Shown piece after piece: positions 39,005 through 47,066 of a DNA stretch of 64,000 nt. The stretch lies in assembly GCF_000816245.1 (NCBI RefSeq), contig NZ_CP007769.1, forward strand, positions 1,458,464-1,522,463. The letters run 5' to 3'. The translations under genes and the position numbers were made by a program. This stretch comes from Campylobacter sp. RM16704. Lineage in GTDB: Bacteria; Campylobacterota; Campylobacteria; Campylobacterales; Campylobacteraceae. Every line of letters starts with the position of its first letter. Position 1 is the first letter of the stretch. The notes beneath the pieces were generated by a model, which was not told where the DNA came from, searched no databases, and was given only the letters and a program-made list of their open reading frames with translations.

Positions 39005-40228
39005 TTAAAGCTTAAAATATTCTTTAATATTCTCGCAAATTTTAATAAAATTTACTCCATTAATAGTCGGATTTGTTTTAAAATACTTATACACTCCATT
39101 AAAACCACTTTCTAATTCTTTAGACTTTACTCCATAGCTAATTGATAAAGCCGCCTCTATAAAAGCTGCTAATTTATCACAATACTTTAAAGCTTTTCCA
39201 TCTATAGCTTTAAAACGATCCTCATTAACCGCATCTAAACTACCACTATAAACACTAGGCTTGTTATTAAAAATGCGATTTTCAAATTCGTTTTTTACAA
39301 AAGCACTTTCTCCATTTTGTCCTTCTCTAATACCAAGTATATAACTAAATTCTTCTTTAAAAGAAAGTGGTATAAAAGGTAAAATTTTCTCATTAATAAG
39401 CTTCATTTCATATTCATTGATGATTTCATTTAACCCATCTATGCCATATTTTACTGGAGAGATGATATCTCTAGTTAAACTTTCTGGTAAATCATGAAAC
39501 AAAGCACAATAAAAATTACTCTCTATTCTACCATCACAAGCTTTTATTTCTAAAGAGTAAAAATAAGACAAAATCGCTACTACAAGCATATGTCCCAAAA
39601 CTGCAGTTTCAGGAATTCTTGGAGTTTGTGCCCATCTTTTTTGAAAACGCAAACGCCCGCTTAAATCGATTATTTTAGAAATTTTTTGATTAAGTGCGAT
39701 CTTTCTTGCTCCAATTAACTCATAATAATCTTCTAATTCTTCTTCAACCTTAGCCTTAATCTCATCAATATCACTTAAAAACGAGCTAGTTTGATAAACT
39801 ATATTAAACTCCCACCTTGTCGCAAAATACGAAGCAGCTTTTAAAATAAGCCTTTCTTTTGCATAATCTTTACCTTGTAAAAAAAGCTCATAGCGTTTTA
39901 AAAATGCACCATTTTCTATATCTTGAATCATTGGTGCTATTTTACTTAACACCCAAGCACTCACTTGCTCGTTTTTTGCTCGTGTTATCTCATGATATAC
40001 ATCAGGGCGTATATCAGTTACTACAACCCTGCTTAAAAACTCAAAAATTCCTGCTTCTATGATAAAACGCATATTAACATCTTTTTCCATTTTAGCAATA
40101 AAATATGCAATGATAAATTTATGTGCTTGTTTATCAAGCTCAACTAAATTTGTCATTCTAGGATAATCATTCCACCTTGATATAGAAGCAGCTTTAAAAA
40201 TATGCTCTATTAATTCTACACTAATCAT
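39005..40228 (-). CDS. HD-domain phosphohydrolase
   Basis: The 407-residue cytoplasmic protein contains an HD-type metal site: a first His in VLGHMLVVAILSYFYS, and the HD pair in CALFHDLPESLTRDI. A final Asp later (KYCDKLAAFIEA) fits the family. This pattern resembles the YfbR/5'-nucleotidase branch of the HD superfamily, but the substrate is unknown. The N-terminal 150 residues are helical and of unknown role. Its stop is just downstream of the SRP RNA gene on the opposite strand. Confidence 0.8.
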   Translation of the reverse strand: MISVELIEHIFKAASISRWNDYPRMTNLVELDKQAHKFIIAYFIAKMEKDVNMRFIIEAGIFEFLSRVVVTDIRPDVYHEITRAKNEQVSAWVLSKIAPMIQDIENGAFLKRYELFLQGKDYAKERLILKAASYFATRWEFNIVYQTSSFLSDIDEIKAKVEEELEDYYELIGARKIALNQKISKIIDLSGRLRFQKRWAQTPRIPETAVLGHMLVVAILSYFYSLEIKACDGRIESNFYCALFHDLPESLTRDIISPVKYGIDGLNEIINEYEMKLINEKILPFIPLSFKEEFSYILGIREGQNGESAFVKNEFENRIFNNKPSVYSGSLDAVNEDRFKAIDGKALKYCDKLAAFIEAALSISYGVKSKELESGFNGVYKYFKTNPTINGVNFIKICENIKEYFKL

Positions 40229-40477
40229 TATTTCCCTTTTTTTGTTATGATTTTACTTTATTTTATAATCTTTAGCAAATTTTATGTTTTTTTACTTTAT
40301 AGTTAATTTTAAAAAATGATAACTTTTTTTGTAGATACAAATAGAGAACTCATAATAAAACCGCATTTAATGATATTGAAAATTTTCCAAAAGACATAAA
40401 AGCAGTAATAAAAATTTAAATCCTTTATTTTCTAAATTTTCCTATAAAATTATAAATATCTTCAAATAATTAACAAT
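40229..40477. other. AT-rich gap with a possible gene remnant
   Basis: The 249-nt gap between the HD gene and cfbpC is very AT-rich. On the + strand, AATAAAACCGCATTTAATG begins a short frame (NKTAFNDIENFPKDIKAVIK and stop) that reads like the end of a protein but has no start or ribosome-binding site. It may be the relic of a lost gene. Nothing else is seen. Confidence 0.3.
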
Positions 40478-41458
40478 TTAAAAGTCTTTTATACCATTTA
40501 ACTCAAGATAAATTTTATCGTTTTTACTAAGCTCTTTATCGTGGTAAATGCTAAAAATATGTCCTTCCAAACTCACACTTAACTCATAAAAATCTCCATA
40601 AAACACGCATTCTAAAACGCTAGCTTTTAAAGGAGTTTGTGAAGTTGAAATTTGTATATCATTAGGGCGGAAAATGCCATTTTTATTTTGCAAATATGCT
40701 TTAAATTTATCATCTAAAATTGTCTTTGGATCTATAAAAAATGCTTCTCCTAAAAAGCAAGCACTATCTATATTTTTAGGCTTATAAAAAAGCTCTTTGG
40801 CACTTCCATAGTCTAAAATTTTCCCATCCTTAATCAAAGCAATATTATCAGATAAATAAAAAGCATCATCTTTATCATGTGTGACAAAAATAGCACTTAA
40901 TTTATGTTCTTTTAAAATACTCTTAATCTCTTTACGCATTTTCACGCTTAAAGTATGGTTTAAATTAGAAAAAGGTTCATCAAAAAGTATGATTTTTGGT
41001 CTTGTGATTATAGTTCTTGCTAGTGCAACTCTTTGGGCTTGCCCTCCGCTTAACTCATTAGGATAACGACATAAAAGCTCATTTAAATTTAAAATATCCA
41101 AAAGCTCTTTAAGTCTTTGATTTTGTTCATTTTTACTTAAATGCGAAATCCCAAAACAAATGTTTTCTTTTACATTTAAATGAGGAAACAAAGCATAATC
41201 TTGAAACAAAACCCCAACATCTCTTTTTTGAGGTGGTAAATACAATTTTTTTGAAGCAACTAGTTTATCTTGTATATAAATTTCTCCATCACTAATCTCA
41301 AAAAAACCAGCAATACACCCAAGCAAAGAACTTTTTCCACAACCACTCTCGCCTAAAATACTTAAAATCTCTCCTTCGTTTAAACTAAACGAAATACCCT
41401 TTAACACTTCTACATCTGAAAAAGATTTATATAAATTTTCTACTTTTAACACTTGCAT
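40478..41458 (-). CDS. cfbpC: Ferric iron ABC transporter ATP-binding protein
   Basis: The 326-residue ATPase of the CfbpABC ferric-iron importer has Walker A LGESGCGKSSLLG, the Q-loop FQDYALFPH, the signature NELSGGQAQRVALAR, Walker B KIILFDEPFSNL and the switch His in VTHDKDD. A TOBE-type regulatory region (about 240-326) follows. Its start overlaps the permease gene by 13 nt. Confidence 0.95.
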   Translation of the reverse strand: MQVLKVENLYKSFSDVEVLKGISFSLNEGEILSILGESGCGKSSLLGCIAGFFEISDGEIYIQDKLVASKKLYLPPQKRDVGVLFQDYALFPHLNVKENICFGISHLSKNEQNQRLKELLDILNLNELLCRYPNELSGGQAQRVALARTIITRPKIILFDEPFSNLNHTLSVKMRKEIKSILKEHKLSAIFVTHDKDDAFYLSDNIALIKDGKILDYGSAKELFYKPKNIDSACFLGEAFFIDPKTILDDKFKAYLQNKNGIFRPNDIQISTSQTPLKASVLECVFYGDFYELSVSLEGHIFSIYHDKELSKNDKIYLELNGIKDF

Positions 41459-43041
41459 GAATTTTCCTTATGGGTGCTTTTTTCTTGTAAATGATGCATT
41501 AAATATGTAGGAATAATACCAAATATAACTATAATCAAAGATGGTAAAGATACATTATAAATTAATTCTGTTTCGCTATACGCAAAAACCAAAGATGAAA
41601 GCGTTTGAAAGCCTGATGGTGAAAGTATAGTTGAGATAGGTAATTCTTTTAAAATATCTACACAAATTATCACTACGGCCAAGGCCAAATAATGTTTCAT
41701 TAAAGGAAAATGAATTTGGGTAAAAATTCTAAATGGACTACTTTTTAATGTTAAATTTGCATAGTCTATATTTTTTGAAATTCGTTCATACCCAGATTGT
41801 GTAGCAAAAATTCCAGAAGCTAAAAATCTCACAAAATATCCAAAAAATAATACTAAAAATCCACCTCCAACTGCATATTCAAAAGATAAAAAATCAAAAA
41901 TAAAATTTAACACACCCAAAATTACTAAAATCCCCACAGCTACAACAGCTCCAGGCAAAGAATACCCCAAAGTTGTAAGCCAAAGGATAAATTTGGAAGT
42001 TTTTGTATCGTTTAAACGCACTACAAAACACAGATAAAATGCTACTATTACTATAACAAAAGAACTTACTAAAGCCACGCTAAGACTATAAAATGCCGGT
42101 GTTAAGGTATTATATAAATTTTGCATAAAATCAAAACAAGCCCAATAAGCAAGCCAAACAATAGGTACTATAAAAGCTAAAAATGCCACTAAAAAACACC
42201 ACAAAAATGCCAAAAATGCTTTAAAACCTTTTAACTTATCTTTTGGAGTAGCTATGAAAACATTTTGAGTAAAAGTTTTTCTTCCTCTTTGAATTTTTTC
42301 TAAAAGCATTAAAAATGCGATAAAAACAAGTAAAGCCACACTTAAAGCTACAGCACTAACTTCATCACCACCACTTCCCCAAGTTCTAAAAATTCCCGCA
42401 CTAAAAGTATCTACACCAAAATACGCCACCAAACCATAATCACTTAAAACTTCCATAGCCACTAAAAATAAAGCACCTACTATACCCACACGGCAAAATG
42501 GCAAAATAACTTTAAAAAATGTTTTTAAATTTGAAGCTTTGAGTGTTTTTGCACTTAAAATAATATTTCCAAGTCCATAAGCAAAAGTATTTTTAGCAAA
42601 AAAATACACATAAGGATAAAGTGCAAAAGATAAAATCACAATCACACCATATGCATTCATAATATCTATACGCTTTTCAACGCCTAAGAAAGTAGGAATT
42701 AAACCTTTAAATTCAAACAAATCAATCCAAACAAAACCCATTACATAAGAAGGTATAGCCAAAGGAAGTATCAAAAACCATTCAAAAAATTTGGAACCAA
42801 AAAATTTATAAAAGGCGATTAAATAAGCACTTACTAAACCTATAATCAAACAAAGCACTAAAGTACCAAATAATATAAATGCACTGCCAAAAATATAACG
42901 CGGTAAGACATTTTTACTTAAATGCTTTAAAGTAGTAAGATCTATAAAAGGCAAGTGTAAGACTACAGCAAGTATAGGTAGTATAATCAAACTACAGAAA
43001 AAAAAGGTGGCAAAAGACCACCTTAAACTTAAAAATCTCAA
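41446..43041 (-). CDS. cfbpB: Ferric iron ABC transporter permease
   Basis: The 531-residue fused permease has about twelve membrane segments in two halves, each with a coupling loop: LSAKTLKASNLKTFFKVILP in the first half and YANLTLKSSPFRIFTQIHFP in the second. This is the duplicated FbpB layout. It moves Fe3+ delivered by CfbpA across the inner membrane. It lies 18 nt after cfbpA. Confidence 0.95.
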   Translation of the reverse strand: MRFLSLRWSFATFFFCSLIILPILAVVLHLPFIDLTTLKHLSKNVLPRYIFGSAFILFGTLVLCLIIGLVSAYLIAFYKFFGSKFFEWFLILPLAIPSYVMGFVWIDLFEFKGLIPTFLGVEKRIDIMNAYGVIVILSFALYPYVYFFAKNTFAYGLGNIILSAKTLKASNLKTFFKVILPFCRVGIVGALFLVAMEVLSDYGLVAYFGVDTFSAGIFRTWGSGGDEVSAVALSVALLVFIAFLMLLEKIQRGRKTFTQNVFIATPKDKLKGFKAFLAFLWCFLVAFLAFIVPIVWLAYWACFDFMQNLYNTLTPAFYSLSVALVSSFVIVIVAFYLCFVVRLNDTKTSKFILWLTTLGYSLPGAVVAVGILVILGVLNFIFDFLSFEYAVGGGFLVLFFGYFVRFLASGIFATQSGYERISKNIDYANLTLKSSPFRIFTQIHFPLMKHYLALAVVIICVDILKELPISTILSPSGFQTLSSLVFAYSETELIYNVSLPSLIIVIFGIIPTYLMHHLQEKSTHKENSCKC

Positions 43042-43059
43042 ACTATATTTTTCCTTGAA

Positions 43060-44064
43060 TTATTTCCATTTAACTTCATCAAAAATCATCAAAGCTTCTT
43101 TAGCATTACCCCAGTAAGCTTCAAAATTTGGTTTTTCTATTTTAAATTCGCCCCAAGATTGTAAAATTTTAGCAGGTTTTACCTCTTTATTTACCGGATA
43201 CTCATAATTTTGGTTAGTTAAAATTTCTTGTGCTTCTTTTGAAAGCATAAATTCTATGAATTTAATTGCAGCTTCTTTGTTTTTAGAAGTTTTTAAAACA
43301 CCTATACCACTTACATTGATATGAGTTCCCCTGTCTTCTTGATTTGGAAAAATCACTTTTACCGAATTAGCTGCTTCTATATCTTGTGGATTTTTAGAAT
43401 TTGCTAAATGTCCTAAATAGTAGCTATTTGATATAGCCACATCACCTTCTTTAGCATAAATTGCACGAATTTGATCACGATCTCCGCCTTTTGGAGTTCT
43501 AGCAAGATTTTCAGCTATACCCTTAGCCCATGCTTTTGCTTTTTCTTTACCTAAAGTATCTATCATAGCACCCAATAAAGAGATGTTATAAACATTATTC
43601 GAACTTCTTACTAAAACTTTACCTTTAAATTTAGGATCTGCTAAATCCTCATAAGTTTTAATTTCTCCGTCTTTAATTCTATCTTTTGAAGCAATGATAA
43701 TCCTAGCTCTAGTTGTAAAAGCATACCATTCGTTATTTTTACCTCTTAGCTCTTTTGGAGAAAGCTTTTCTAATTCAGGTGAGCTAACCGAGACAAAAAG
43801 ATTATTAGTGCGAACTTGCTCTAAATTTCCAGCATCTGCAGTCATAAATAAATCCGCTTTTGAATTCTTACCTTCAACTTCTAACCTTTTTGCAAGCTCA
43901 TTAGCTTTAGCTTGAACTACATTTATGCTAATGCCAGTTTTCTCTTGAAATAATTTGAAAATTCCCTTATCAGAATCATAATGACGATGAGAATAAATCG
44001 TAAGCTCTTGAGCACTTAAACTCATAGCAGTTAGTAATGATAATAAAACCACTTTTGCTTTCAT
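43060..44064 (-). CDS. cfbpA: Periplasmic ferric iron-binding protein
   Basis: The 334-residue protein has a signal peptide (LLSLLTAMSLSAQE) and the FbpA-type iron site: H and Y in YSHRHYDSDKG at the start of the mature protein, and the Tyr pair in ISNSYYLGHLANS. It captures Fe3+ and hands it to CfbpB. It is the first gene of the cfbpABC operon and has a Fur-box-like palindrome upstream. Confidence 0.95.
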   Translation of the reverse strand: MKAKVVLLSLLTAMSLSAQELTIYSHRHYDSDKGIFKLFQEKTGISINVVQAKANELAKRLEVEGKNSKADLFMTADAGNLEQVRTNNLFVSVSSPELEKLSPKELRGKNNEWYAFTTRARIIIASKDRIKDGEIKTYEDLADPKFKGKVLVRSSNNVYNISLLGAMIDTLGKEKAKAWAKGIAENLARTPKGGDRDQIRAIYAKEGDVAISNSYYLGHLANSKNPQDIEAANSVKVIFPNQEDRGTHINVSGIGVLKTSKNKEAAIKFIEFMLSKEAQEILTNQNYEYPVNKEVKPAKILQSWGEFKIEKPNFEAYWGNAKEALMIFDEVKWK

Positions 44065-44137
44065 TTGTAATTTTCCTTTTATTTATTTTGAAATTGATAA
44101 GGATTATTATATTAATAATTGTCTTTATACTTGCTTA

Positions 44138-44158
44138 AAATGATAAGTATAATCATTT
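44138..44158. promoter_or_regulatory. Fur-box-like palindrome between cfbpA and cgb
   Basis: AAATGATAAGTATAATCATTT is an inverted repeat (AAATGAT/ATCATTT, 7-nt spacer) close to the Fur 19-bp consensus. On the cfbpA side a TATAAA (44124-44129, minus) and a TATAAT (44106-44111, minus) lie within 9-32 nt, so binding here could block cfbpA transcription. Whether it also affects cgb is open. Confidence 0.6.
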
Positions 44159-44202
44159 AAGATAATTTAACATTAATCAAGATATTTTTTCTCCTTTTTA
44201 TA

Positions 44203-44208
44203 TATAAT
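44203..44208 (+). promoter_or_regulatory. Probable -10 element of cgb
   Basis: TATAAT lies 32 nt upstream of the cgb start codon. About 30 nt further upstream, TTAACATTAATCAA (44167-44180) resembles a Crp/Fnr-family site of the NssR type (TTAAC-N4-GTTAA) with an imperfect right half. Confidence 0.5.
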
Positions 44209-44240
44209 TTTTTGGAGTTTTCATTGTAAAAGGAGAAAAA

Positions 44241-44669
44241 ATGACTCAAGAACAAATTCAAATCATCAAAGATTGCGTGCCTATTTTGCAAAAAAATGGT
44301 GAAGTTTTAACTAAAGAGTTTTATAAAATAATGTTTGAAGAATATCCTGAGGTAAAACCTATGTTTAATATGAAAAAACAAGCTTCAGGCGAACAACCAA
44401 AGGCTTTAGCTATGGCTATTTTAATGGCAGCTAAAAATGTAGAAAATTTAGAAAATATGAGATCTTTTGTAGATAAAGTTGCTATCACTCATACAAAATT
44501 AAATGTCAAAGAAGAACACTACCCTATAGTTGGTGCTTGTCTTTTAAAAGCTATCAAAGTAGTGTTAAATGCAAATGAGGCTACACTAAAAGCTTGGGAA
44601 GAAGCTTATAAGGCTATCGCACAATTTTATATAGATATTGAAAAAGAAATTTATGCAAAAGCTAAGTGA
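44241..44669 (+). CDS. cgb: Single-domain haemoglobin (Cgb-type)
   Basis: The 142-residue globin contains the helix-A and helix-E patterns of single-domain bacterial haemoglobins (FYKIMFEEYPEVKPMFNM, and FVDKVAITHTKLNVKEEHYP). The heme-ligating proximal His is expected in EEHYPIVGACLLKAI. In C. jejuni the orthologue detoxifies nitric oxide and is controlled by NssR; nssR is not visible in this window. It is divergent from cfbpA and followed by a strong bidirectional hairpin. Confidence 0.93.
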   Translation: MTQEQIQIIKDCVPILQKNGEVLTKEFYKIMFEEYPEVKPMFNMKKQASGEQPKALAMAILMAAKNVENLENMRSFVDKVAITHTKLNVKEEHYPIVGACLLKAIKVVLNANEATLKAWEEAYKAIAQFYIDIEKEIYAKAK

Positions 44670-44670
44670 C

Positions 44671-44699
44671 AATAGGCTTTGATTTTCAAAGCCTATTTT
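44671..44699. terminator. Bidirectional hairpin terminator
   Basis: AATAGGCTTTGA and TCAAAGCCTATT form a 12-bp stem with a TTT loop followed by TT. It lies between the convergent globin and HbpS/GlcG-like genes and overlaps the end of the latter. Confidence 0.8.
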
Positions 44700-45166
44700 A
44701 AAAACAAAAGTCCTGCTTTAGCTATTTTTACATCCTCATCTAAGTGTGCTCCACCCACACCTATACCACCAACAACAACACCATCTATAAAAATCGGCAC
44801 CCCACCAGGCATAATAGAAAAATTATCATCTAAATAACGAATATCCTCAGGTATTTTACCCTCTTTTACACCTTTAAAAATAATCGCTGTTTCTCTTTTT
44901 TGCGAAGTGGCTGTGTAAGCTTTTTTATAACTAGCATTAATCGTATGTACACCTGCTTTTTCATCTCTTAACACAGCTAAAATTTGACCGGATTTATCCA
45001 CTATGGTTATGCTTACATGAAAACCATTTTTTCTTGCTTCTTTTTTAGCCAAATCCAAAATCCCTTCAGCCATTTGCGTAGTCAAAATAGGCTCTTTCAC
45101 AAGCTCAAAAGATTTTGCCATCAAACTTACTCCTAAAAATAAACATAAAAATATAATTTTTTTCAT
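44693..45166 (-). CDS. Exported HbpS/GlcG-family protein, possible heme binder
   Basis: The 157-residue protein has a signal peptide ([16 protein letters not shown]). Its mature part is of the GlcG/HbpS (DUF336) family: [30 protein letters not shown] and the glycine-rich C-terminus [20 protein letters not shown]. HbpS proteins bind heme or sense iron-related stress, whereas other members bind cobalamin or are chaperone-like. The ligand is not evident. It follows the ABC exporter gene after 9 nt, so it is probably the downstream gene of a two-gene operon. Confidence 0.82.
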   Translation of the reverse strand: MKKIIFLCLFLGVSLMAKSFELVKEPILTTQMAEGILDLAKKEARKNGFHVSITIVDKSGQILAVLRDEKAGVHTINASYKKAYTATSQKRETAIIFKGVKEGKIPEDIRYLDDNFSIMPGGVPIFIDGVVVGGIGVGGAHLDEDVKIAKAGLLFLK

Positions 45167-45175
45167 TTTTTTCCT

Positions 45176-46861
45176 TTAAAATTTTTCAACCACATTTTTA
45201 GCTAATTCTTTTATATCGCCTTTTAATTCACAAATTTCACCATTTTGTGCAAGTAAAATTCTATCAGCTATATCAAAATACACATCATCATGGGTAATTG
45301 CAAATATAGTAATACCTTTTTGCTTTAAAAGTGGTAAAAGCTTAGTATAAAAAAATTTTCTAAACATAGGATCTTGATCAGCTGCCCACTCATCTAAGAT
45401 TAAAATATCTCTTTTTTCAAGTAAAGCATTAAGCATAGCAAGACGCTTTTTTTGTCCTGCTGAAAGTTTTATGGTGCTAAAAGTATTTCCTACAAGTTCT
45501 ACTTTTTCGCTTAATTCTAAAAGCTCAAGCCAATAAGCTAAGTCCTTTTTGCTAAATTTATCATCTTCTAAAACATGCTCAAACAAATGAAAATCACTAA
45601 AAATAGCACTAATTAAGCTTCTATACTCATAAATATTTTCTGCTGTAATTTTTTCATCATCTAAAAAAATCTCCCCTTTAAAATCCGTAAAAAGCCCTGC
45701 TAAAATCATAGAAAAAGTAGATTTTCCACTACCATTTTTTCCTATTAAAAATACACATTCACCTTTTTCAAGCTCAAAATTTACAGGTTTTAGAGCAAAT
45801 TTTTCATTATATGCAAAAGACACATCTTTAAAGCAGAGTTTTTGCCAAGCTTTTTTGTTTTGATTAAACTTAAATTCATGAGTATAGTTTTCTAAGTTTA
45901 AATTTGAAATTTTATCTAAAGCTATTTTTGCCATTAAAAGCGTAGGAAAACTTCCTATCATAGTAGCCAATGGTGCTCTTAAAAAAAGCACACTTAAAGC
46001 AATGGTTGTAGCATTTTGCAAACTTGCAAGTTCGTATCTTAATGCAAGAAAAAATTCAACTCCTACTAAAGCTAGCATAGCACTATTGCTCCAATTGTTT
46101 GACAAAATATGCAAGATATTTCCCATAGTAGAACTTTTTTTCTTTTTTAGAGCATTTTTTTCAAATTCATTTTCATAGTAATGCTTTGCCCTTAAAGGAT
46201 TAAGTATTAATTCCTTATGACCTTGTAAAATATTTTGATAGTTTTTTTGTAAAGCATCATCATTTTCCCTAGCATTTTTAAAATAAAAATACACCTTACC
46301 CATTAAAAAATTATCCACTATAAAAACACAAATTATCCATACCACACATAAAAAGAAAATTTCTAACGAAAGATAAGCTATATAAGCACTTACGCAAACA
46401 ATCAAAACACTTGATTGTATAAATTCAGGAAGTCTTAAAAGCCCAAAAGAAATACTACGCACATCATTATTTAAAGAGGCTAAAATCTTTGCTTTTGTGG
46501 TATTTAAAATGCTTAAAACACTAGTATCTAAAATTTGTTTTACAACTCTTCTTTGCATTTTAAAAATAAAACTTTGCCCAAAAGCACTTAAAACAATCTC
46601 CACGCAAGAAGAACTAGCAAAAAACAAAAACAATAAAAGCACAAAATAAACAATAACACTAGAATTTTCAAGACTAGACTTTAGTAAAAACTCGTTGATA
46701 AAAACTAAAGTTAAAACCCCTAATATACTTGTCAATATACTAAAAATCAAAAAAACTATAATTTTAAATTTATTTTCTTTAAATAAAACCAACAAAAAAG
46801 CCACAAAACACCTTTCAAATTTAAACGGCTTAGATTTATAAATATTATAACTAATTTTCAA
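45176..46861 (-). CDS. ABC exporter of the cyclic-peptide/siderophore type (PvdE/YojI-like; Cj1587c-type)
   Basis: The 561-residue half-transporter fuses six N-terminal membrane segments to an ATPase: Walker A IGKNGSGKSTFSM, signature LSAGQKKRLAMLNALLEK, Walker B ILILDEWAADQDPMFR and ITHDDVYF. The sequence DEWAADQDPMFRKFFYTKLL is characteristic of the SyrD/PvdE/YojI branch, whose members export cyclic or lasso peptides and siderophores. No peptide biosynthesis gene is next to it, so the cargo is unknown. A similar gene neighbours cgb in C. jejuni (Cj1587c). It is co-transcribed with the HbpS/GlcG-like gene. Confidence 0.85.
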   Translation of the reverse strand: MKISYNIYKSKPFKFERCFVAFLLVLFKENKFKIIVFLIFSILTSILGVLTLVFINEFLLKSSLENSSVIVYFVLLLFLFFASSSCVEIVLSAFGQSFIFKMQRRVVKQILDTSVLSILNTTKAKILASLNNDVRSISFGLLRLPEFIQSSVLIVCVSAYIAYLSLEIFFLCVVWIICVFIVDNFLMGKVYFYFKNARENDDALQKNYQNILQGHKELILNPLRAKHYYENEFEKNALKKKKSSTMGNILHILSNNWSNSAMLALVGVEFFLALRYELASLQNATTIALSVLFLRAPLATMIGSFPTLLMAKIALDKISNLNLENYTHEFKFNQNKKAWQKLCFKDVSFAYNEKFALKPVNFELEKGECVFLIGKNGSGKSTFSMILAGLFTDFKGEIFLDDEKITAENIYEYRSLISAIFSDFHLFEHVLEDDKFSKKDLAYWLELLELSEKVELVGNTFSTIKLSAGQKKRLAMLNALLEKRDILILDEWAADQDPMFRKFFYTKLLPLLKQKGITIFAITHDDVYFDIADRILLAQNGEICELKGDIKELAKNVVEKF

Positions 46862-47066
46862 ATCCTTATTTATTAGTCATTATATTTACTCCATAAAAGC
46901 GATATTAATTCACTATCAATCATTCCTAAGCTTAAATTTATAAACATAATATTAACATTTCCTAATATAAACTATTAATTAGTTATTATTATTAATACTA
47001 TTAATAATTTATATAATTACAAACATAAACACACAACAATAAATATTTTTTGAAAGGACTTTTTCA

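Noticed and set aside
44167-44180. TTAACATTAATCAA as a firm NssR operator for cgb
   Set aside because: The right half deviates from GTTAA at two positions and no nssR is in the window, so it is only mentioned as a possibility.
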